A DNA stretch of 64,000 bases from Auriscalpium vulgare (taxonomy: Eukaryota > Basidiomycota > Agaricomycetes > Russulales > Auriscalpiaceae): NCBI GenBank assembly GCA_019915015.1, contig JAHBBC010000021.1, forward strand, positions 124,001-188,000, in the 5' to 3' direction. A program made the position numbers and the translations under genes. Of the stretch, positions 58,301 to 64,000 are shown one piece after another. Within the stretch, counting starts at the first letter, position 1; each line of letters starts with the position of its first letter. The notes below the pieces were generated by a model. It was not told where the DNA came from and searched no databases. It saw nothing but the letters and a program-made list of their open reading frames with translations.

Positions 58301-61300
58301 ATCCCGACCTTGCACCTCTTCTGGAGGCATACGAAGATGTCAGTAGCTTCAAGTTCATAGTATCCCCACGTTACAGCTTCTGATCATTGTCTGCACAGAA
58401 CCCTCATAGTGCATGCCTAGTCTTCGCAAGAGGCGTTATCGAGGGCAAGCATGGCAATTCCTTGTTTGTCGCCTTGATGAACGATCTCGTCAAGAAGAAA
58501 GATTTAGAAGAACGAGGTGTCCCTTTGAACGGCATGCGATATTCAGCCATGACATTGGAGTGGGCGCAAATTATCCACGTCTTAAGCCCGCGAGCATATG
58601 AATCCATGATGAATGTGCTACCCGTACCCGCAGAACGGACACTCCAGTCAGTGTTTACAAGATTGCATTGATACAATTGACTGATAAATGACCCGAAGGA
58701 AACGTCGTGCGCACGAAGTGCAGTTTCCCATCGGCATCACAGAGGCAACATTTGAATTTATCTACGAACGGCTGAAATCATTGGACTACCTTGTGGGTCC
58801 CGTTGGCCTCGCATGTGATGATACGAAGCTGCTAGAGTCTTTGAGGCCTCACTGGGACCCAATACGAAAGTGCTACGTGCTTCTAGGGAGTCCTGGCGAT
58901 CCCGTCGTCGTGAGCGACATCAACACACTCGATGCCCTCATCCGCACCAGGAAGATCGAGAAGGCTAAGAAGGTATGAGTTCTACGAATACTTCGGAGGC
59001 ATGCAGCTCACCGACACATGCCAGATACGCGTATGGACCCTCCAGATCCCTCTTCCCGGCGTTCCGACTATCGTCGTTGCGGCGCTCCCTATCTCAGAGT
59101 CAAACTCGGCGGAGCAACTGTTCGTCCACCTGGAATTAATATTGAATGGCCTTCTCTCCCGCAAGATCAACGTTGTATCCTACGCCGCAGACGGCACGGC
59201 TGTCGAGCGCTCCCTTCAACGTCTCCTGGTCGCTCACGCCGTTGCGTACATTGACTACACCCTCAGGCACCCTATTCGCTCACATCGTGACATCAACCTC
59301 CACATTCCTCTCATCGGCGCAGGGCGACAGCCTGTCGCACTCATTCAAGATTCGAACCATGGGCGCAAGACGTACCGGAACAACGCATTCTCAGGTGCCC
59401 GGATACTTACTTTGGGCAGCTATACGACGTCGTACAGCCACTTCCGCCTTGCAGCAATTGAAGCAACAGGGACATTGTTTCGGAGGGATGTCGAGAAACT
59501 TGATCGACAAGACGACAATGCTGCGACCCGTCTCTTCTCCGGTCATACGCTAGCATGGTTCACCAACGAGCATCGTGAAATGGTCGGCTCGATTATCTAC
59601 CTCTTTGTGTTTGGAGAGCTCGTGGATGCATACCAGAATCGATCGATCCCAATTATCGAACGTGTTCGCATGGTGCTGCGTGCGCACTTCTTCATGGAAA
59701 TGTGGACCGACTTCATGGACATCGCGGGCTACCGAAAAGCTCAACACTTCATATCTCCCGAGGCACGCGACATCACAAACTTCCTAGTCGTTGGTTTCCT
59801 TCAGTTGGTGATCATCTATCGGGACCACCTCGACGGCAGATACCCATTGCTGCCCTGGCTTCTATCAACCGAAGTCTGTGAGCATGTCTTCGGCATTTGT
59901 CGACAGCTTGTGAAGGACTTCACCTTGCAAGACTTCTATCATATGATTCCGAAGCTCTCAGTCCGCTTGCGCGAGCATCTCTTCCTTGCAAAGACATCTG
60001 AGGGCAAGGAAAGAGCGAATGGATACAATCATACCTATACCGACAATCGACATCTCGACCTCCATGCCCTCTCCACATTCCCTTCTGATCACGACATTGA
60101 GCAAGCAACACAACAGGCCCATTCGGAGGCAGCGAATCTGTGGGACGCTCTCGTACTAGACCCGGATTTTCTGGACAAATTGCAGAATCAAGCTCACCGT
60201 GTTCGCGCATTCCCATCGTTGTCGAGTTGGTATTCGCAGGAGGCTTGGGATGCAATCTATGGCCAGTCCGATTCCGAAGACGAGGGTCCTGAGATGGACG
60301 AAGACGAGCCCGAGATGCTCCAGATTGAAAATGGGTTGAAGAAGGCAGAGAATGCAGACGGAGTTGGTGCGGTCTTCGACCAGCAGTTGAACGATTTGAC
60401 TTGCGCAGCAGCTGCCTTATGCGTCCAGAGCACTGTCGACATGTTCGTGTTTTGTCCTCCTCTCACCGCCGATAGATCTTACAGAGTCTAACCCTCACAT
60501 TACTAGACTGCAATTGCCTGAAGACACAGCGGATGCAACACGCAAAGACGCTGCACATATAGGGAAGATCCTCGCCCAGTCGCTCCCTGCTGTGTCCGAC
60601 CCCGACGAGCGCAGGACCTTCCAGGACACAGTGATCTCTGCTGAATTCGATCTCGAACAGCTCGCAGTCATCCGCCGGTCGCATCATACCAGACAGGCTG
60701 AGAAAGGTGTCCGAACAAAGGCCTTCAAGTCCTCGGAAGATCTACCACCTTCCTCTGATAACGGTCCACCCGCCCAGTCAACGCTCTCCGAGAAAAAACG
60801 CCTTCTGCAGTTGGTCAAGGATGTTCTCAAGCGTCAAGAAGAGCGCGGTGTTACAGAGCGCGGTGTTACCACGGGCGCGGGTCGGTCGATGCGCTGGCGG
60901 CAGCCAGCTGCGGGCGGTCGAGACGGAGCAATCAACGGCGAAGAAGCTGTTGCTCCTGCACCAGGGACGGCTGCAAACGCGGCTGAGGTCGCTGCAAATG
61001 CATCGTATCAGGTGCGTCTGCTAGTGTTGTATGAGTGCACATACATGGTATTGACGTCCGCCAGGCTGAACGGAGGCGAGCAGCGATCTTCGCAAAGCAT
61101 CACGTCCCCAAGGTCGCACACTCGGCCAATGTCACGCCGCTCAAACACCTCTACGCTGCTCACACTGGCATGCCGCCTTCTTATGGCTTGGTTCTTGTTG
61201 ATGAGGCAATCTGCCTTGCAGAAGGTGCGTCGTAATCTTCAACATGACTCGGCATGCGCTGATGGCTGGTTAGTCCTGACCATGTACGAGAAGTCGGCCG

Positions 61301-61641
61301 GTAAGAACGGCAAACATGGTTGGGCTTCGGACACGTCTCGCATCACCGCTCTTTCTTACATCGCTGTGAGACTGTTCAAGCCGGTCCGACACAACCAATT
61401 CTCCCTCGCCGATCCTAGCAAGATCCCTCGGTTCGCCTTCCTGAAACCGTCCTACTTCCTGTATGCCCTCGACCATCCCCTCCAAACCTCGGGCTCAACA
61501 CTAGCTTTGGTAAAATCTGATGGCGCGTGCTATGTCGCCCTCAAGCAGAACGTCGCGAATATCGCTCGTGCTATCAAGGAGCTTAGTGGGAGGGTCAAGG
61601 CGGGTCTTGAACAGGCGGGTGACGATGAACCAGATGAATAG
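55377..61641 (+). CDS. Ulp1-like (C48) protease - zinc finger - P-element-like transposase, probable single spliced gene
   Basis: Exons 55377-56304, 56363-58359, 58399-58646, 58699-58972, 59025-60442, 60507-61011, 61065-61224, 61274-61641 join in frame to 1,966 codons. Part 1 is a SUMO-protease fold: His in KYKHFVVVKID, Asp in SYGDGLYHQG (across intron 1) and Cys in QTDHVSCGVIAVNAV. Next comes a long Ser/Asp-rich linker and a zinc finger (VRCSRCNKYMLMTG with later HQKVC). Part 3 starts GVIEGKHGNSLFVALMNDL, then SPRAYESMMNVLPVPAERTL, and an RNase-H-fold candidate triad: LACDDTKLLESLRPHWD, SYAADGTAVERSLQ and LLSTEVCEHVFGICRQLVKD. Splicing between 56630 and 56830 is unsure, so two genes are possible. 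The 5' end may extend upstream of the chosen ATG. Confidence 0.75.
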
Positions 61642-61751
61642 GTCAGTTTGACAGGCCTCTGCGCATCCGTAGTACATCCCCTCCTGCCTGCACGCAAAGC
61701 GGAGCTTTTTACAATAAACTACGATTTTTTTGAAGCTATGATCCTATCCGT

Positions 61752-61833
61752 GGTAGCTACGGACCCCAAACGGAGGTCTGAGGGGCGAATGGTAGCTGGA
61801 AGGGGTCGCGAGCCGCAAAAAAAAATGGTAGTT
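61752..61833 (+). repeat. Subterminal GGTAGYT repeats, right cluster
   Basis: Three copies (61752, 61791, 61827) within 130 bp of the right end, in the same orientation as the left cluster rather than inverted. Confidence 0.55.
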
Positions 61834-61848
61834 GACCCCGTTTGGCGG

Positions 61849-61880
61849 ATCATACCCCTGGCATGAGTTACGGGGGTCCT
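61849..61880 (-). repeat. Terminal inverted repeat, right
   Basis: Reverse complement of 55019-55050 with one mismatch. Confidence 0.95.
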
Positions 61881-61888
61881 CCTGCAGA
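61881..61888 (+). repeat. 8-bp target-site duplication, right copy (CCTGCAGA)
   Basis: Identical to 55011-55018. Removing one copy with the transposon rejoins the reverse-transcriptase frame as ...IPVRPADWPLLGF.... Confidence 0.93.
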
Positions 61889-62941
61889 CTGGCCTCTGCT
61901 CGGGTTCTCCTGGGCAGGCCAGCTGTTCTACGACATTGTCCTCGCTTTCGGCCTTCGCTCCGCTCCGTATATATTCAATCTATTTGCGGAGGCCCTGCAC
62001 TGGATCCTCCAGCGGCATATCCCGGCTCGATTACGCCATTACCTCAACGACTTCCTTGCGATCTTTGCGCCAGGAACACCCCCGCAGCTCGTGCGCGACG
62101 CCCTCGACTGGGCTCTCGAATTGGGGCAGGCACTCGGCCTGACCTTTCAGCCGGAGAAAGTCTCTGGCCCCGCCCAGGTCATCGACTTTCTCGGCCTGAT
62201 CCTCGATTCGAATCTGATGGAAGCGCGCCTTCCATCAGAAAAGCACGAAATCCTGATAGAACTTCTGGATGCATGGTCCACGAAGTCTCACTGCACGCTG
62301 CGCGAGCTGCAGGAACTAACTGGCTATCTCCAGTTCGTATCTCAGGTTATCCCGCTGTCACGGGCGTTTCTCCACAACGCATATCGTTTTTCGTCGACAT
62401 TCCGCGATCAGCACGCGCGGCGGCGCGTGCCCGGCGCCGTCCGCCGAGATCTCGCGTGGTGGCGCTCGATTGCCGCCCACTGGAACGGGGTGCACTTCCT
62501 AGCGCCGTCCCGCGCTGAGGTAAACATTTACACAGACGCCAGTGGTGCCAAGGGCATCGGGGGCGTCTTCGGCTCGCACTGGTTCGCATGCCGTCTTCCT
62601 CGACGCATGCGTCACCGCGACATCCAATTCAAGGAGCTGTTCGCAGTCGTACATGCGGTCCTCTGCTGGGGGGATCAACTTCGGGGGAAACACGTCATAT
62701 TTCATATTGACAATCAGGCCGTCGCCATCGCACTCCAATCTCTGTCGATCCGATCGACGCCCACAATGGACCTCCTCCGCCGCTTCCTCGATCTCGCCTG
62801 CCGCCTCGATCTAACTTTTTCTCCTTTTTGGATCGCTACCAAGTCTAACCCGCTTGCTGACGCTGCTTCTCGTTTTTCATATGCCCGGCTATTCAAACTC
62901 GCCCCGTATCTCGATCAACAGCCTTCCTACCGGCGCCTCCC
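61889..62941 (+). pseudogene. Reverse transcriptase C-terminal half and RNase H of the DIRS-type element
   Basis: Continues the frame cut at 55018. Motif B is FGLRSAPYIFNLFAEALHWI. Motif C, normally Y-x-D-D, reads HYLNDFLAIF: the first catalytic Asp is replaced by Asn, so polymerase activity should be lost. The thumb and connection follow (QVIDFLGLILDS; LRELQELTGYLQFVSQ). The RNase H domain has VNIYTDASGAKGIGGVF, QFKELFAVVHAV, FHIDNQAVAIAL and NPLADAASRFS, which keeps its four acidic residues. The same frame stays open into the recombinase region. Confidence 0.85.
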
Positions 62942-64000
62942 GTGGAATGGTACGAGCGCTACCGTCAGTGGCCAGCGCCCGTCGCTTTTTACCTTTGGCA
63001 CGGAATCGCGTCGAGTACCCGGTCTACCTACGCCGTCGGCCAGCGTTCCTACATTCAATTCGTCCAGCTCCACGGCCTCGCAAATCCCGACGGATCAATC
63101 CTCCCCGCGTCACTCGAAAGTATTCTCGCTTGGTGCAGCAGTCTTGCCGGCAGAGTCCAGCCCAAGACCATCAAATCTTATCTCACGCACGTCAGATCTA
63201 TGCACGTCGAGGCCGACTTACCGTTTACAGCCATCGAGTCTCCCACGGTCGGCAGGCTCATCCGGGGCATCAAGCGTTTCCACGGCGAGCGCGGCCGCAA
63301 ACCCAAGCAGCCGATCACGCTCCCCGTGCTCAGGGCCATCCTGGCGAACTTGGAGGCCGGACCCCTTTACGCCACCGTTTACGCCGCGTGCTGCCTCGCA
63401 TACGCAGGCTTCCTTCGATGCGGCGAGTTCACTTCCAAGAACGGCGCCTTTAGCGCCGAGTTCAACGTCACTCGCGGAAGCTCGCGGATCGCTCTCGCTC
63501 CTCCCAGATCCCGATCACCCGTCCTATCTCCAGCTCATACTCCCCGCATCAAAAACCGATCCCTTCCGCAAAGGGATCACGATCACGATCTCGGCCGCAC
63601 CCGGGCTCCCCACAGACCCCGGCGCCGCCATCCGCTCACTCCTGGCCGCCGAGCCCCGCGCCGCCAGCGCGCCGCTCTTCGAGCAGTCGCCAGGCGTCCC
63701 GCTTACGCGGGACCGATTCATCCACGCCATACGCAGCGCGCTCTCCCGCGCCGGTCTGGACTCCGGCGCCTTCTCAGGGCACAGCTTCCGCCGAGGCGCC
63801 GCTTCTGCCGCGGCATCGGCTGGCTTCTCCGACTACGAGATCCAGCTGTTAGGTCGCTGGCGGAGCGACGCCTACCGGCTGTACCTGGAGGTGGATCGGC
63901 CCAGGCTCGTCCACCTCTCGCGCGCCCTCCATGATTTGGCCCTCTCCCCAGGCGCCGCTGCCGACCCGCTGGGTTTCCGCGGCACCAACGTGTTGGCCTG
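62942..64000 (+). pseudogene. Tyrosine recombinase of the DIRS-type element, frameshifted and cut by window edge
   Basis: Starts MEWYERYRQWPAPVAFYLWH; the N-terminal SAM-like core-binding domain has TRSTYAVGQRSYIQFVQLHG and VQPKTIKSYLTHVRSMHVEA. The catalytic domain shows the first Arg in YAGFLRCGEFTSKN, then after a frame change at about 63480-63500 the H-x-x-R box (FSGHSFRRGAASAAAS), LLGRWRSDAY and the Tyr in YRLYLEVDRPRLVHL. All catalytic residues survive but in two frames. The reading frame is open at the window end. Confidence 0.85.

Larger units (their letters stand above)
55019..61880 (+). mobile_element. P-superfamily-like DNA transposon with Ulp1 protease, 6,862 bp
   Basis: A complete-looking DNA transposon: 32-bp terminal inverted repeats (31/32 matching), 8-bp target duplication, subterminal GGTAGYT repeats at both ends, and one long spliced gene between them. 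The 8-bp duplication is made by P, hAT and KDZ (Kyakuja/Dileera/Zisupton) elements; the transposase layout described below fits the P superfamily best. It sits inside the reverse transcriptase of a DIRS-type element. Confidence 0.88.
53069..64000 (+). mobile_element. DIRS-type tyrosine-recombinase retrotransposon, split and decayed, right end off window
   Basis: Order of parts: gag-like protein (53074-54340), reverse transcriptase (54489-55018 and 61889 on), RNase H (about 62500-62880) and a tyrosine recombinase (62942-63934 and beyond). There is no protease or DDE integrase and there are no LTRs, which is the DIRS pattern. A second transposon occupies 55019-61880. The left limit is approximate. 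Several lesions indicate that this copy cannot move by itself. Confidence 0.85.

Noticed and set aside
58974..59007. 34-nt intron ending at GGCATGCAG before LTDTCQ
   Set aside because: The next AG (59024) gives a normal-sized intron and joins KKA/KK directly to IRVWTLQIPLPG, a better fit to the expected conserved segment.
55040..61860. Classification of the insert as a CACTA/Plavaka or LTR element
   Set aside because: The 8-bp target duplication, lack of CACTA ends and lack of long terminal repeats do not fit.
53074..64000. LTR (gypsy/copia) retrotransposon
   Set aside because: No LTRs, no aspartic protease and no DDE integrase; instead a tyrosine recombinase follows RNase H.

Overview
The window is nuclear DNA from a filamentous basidiomycete, most likely an Agaricomycete. 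The evidence is gene density (about one gene per 1.8 kb on both strands), introns of about 50-60 nt in nearly every gene (up to 11 exons), GC-rich coding sequence, fungal families such as IPC mannosyltransferase, two-domain fluoride exporter and fungal Pcf11, and transposons of types common in Agaricomycetes. No rRNA, tRNA or CRISPR signal was seen. Exon limits were read by eye from GT/GC...AG signals and reading frame and may be off by one or two bases.

Layout. 3-52727 is ordinary housekeeping sequence: DOM34 (5' end missing), URA3 and PUS7 back to back, an MFSD10-like transporter, a GT32 glycosyltransferase, a Swt1-like PIN nuclease, PCF11, RPL9, the prenylcysteine methyltransferase STE14 diverging from mitochondrial EF-G2, an unrecognised acidic protein, two membrane proteins, a PHAF1/UPF0183 protein, a HAD pyrimidine 5'-nucleotidase diverging from RPL6, a xylitol/sorbitol-type dehydrogenase, methionine synthase diverging from a COX18-like insertase, a small four-helix membrane protein, 3-ketosphinganine reductase, a fluoride exporter, CK2 beta, RPL36, an inverted-repeat island (41.2-42.3 kb), PEX2, an importin-11/Kap120 protein diverging from SLX4, and folylpolyglutamate synthase.

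52.8-64.0 kb is a nest of transposons. A DIRS-type (tyrosine-recombinase) retrotransposon starts just upstream of the folylpolyglutamate synthase gene and runs off the right edge. Its reverse transcriptase is split by a 6,862-bp DNA transposon (55019-61880) with 32-bp terminal inverted repeats and a perfect 8-bp target duplication. That insert can be read as one spliced gene for an Ulp1-type (C48) protease, a zinc finger and a P-element-like RNase-H-fold transposase. This is the most unusual object in the window. The host retroelement looks dead (frameshifts in gag and recombinase, and an Asp-to-Asn change in the reverse-transcriptase active site), while the inserted element looks largely intact and therefore younger.

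The genes do not form one pathway. Some neighbours share themes: RNA processing and surveillance (DOM34, PUS7, SWT1-like, PCF11), sphingolipid synthesis (TSC10, GT32), one-carbon/methionine metabolism (MET6, FPGS) and translation (RPL9, RPL6, RPL36, EF-G2). Divergent gene pairs separated by short shared promoters are frequent.
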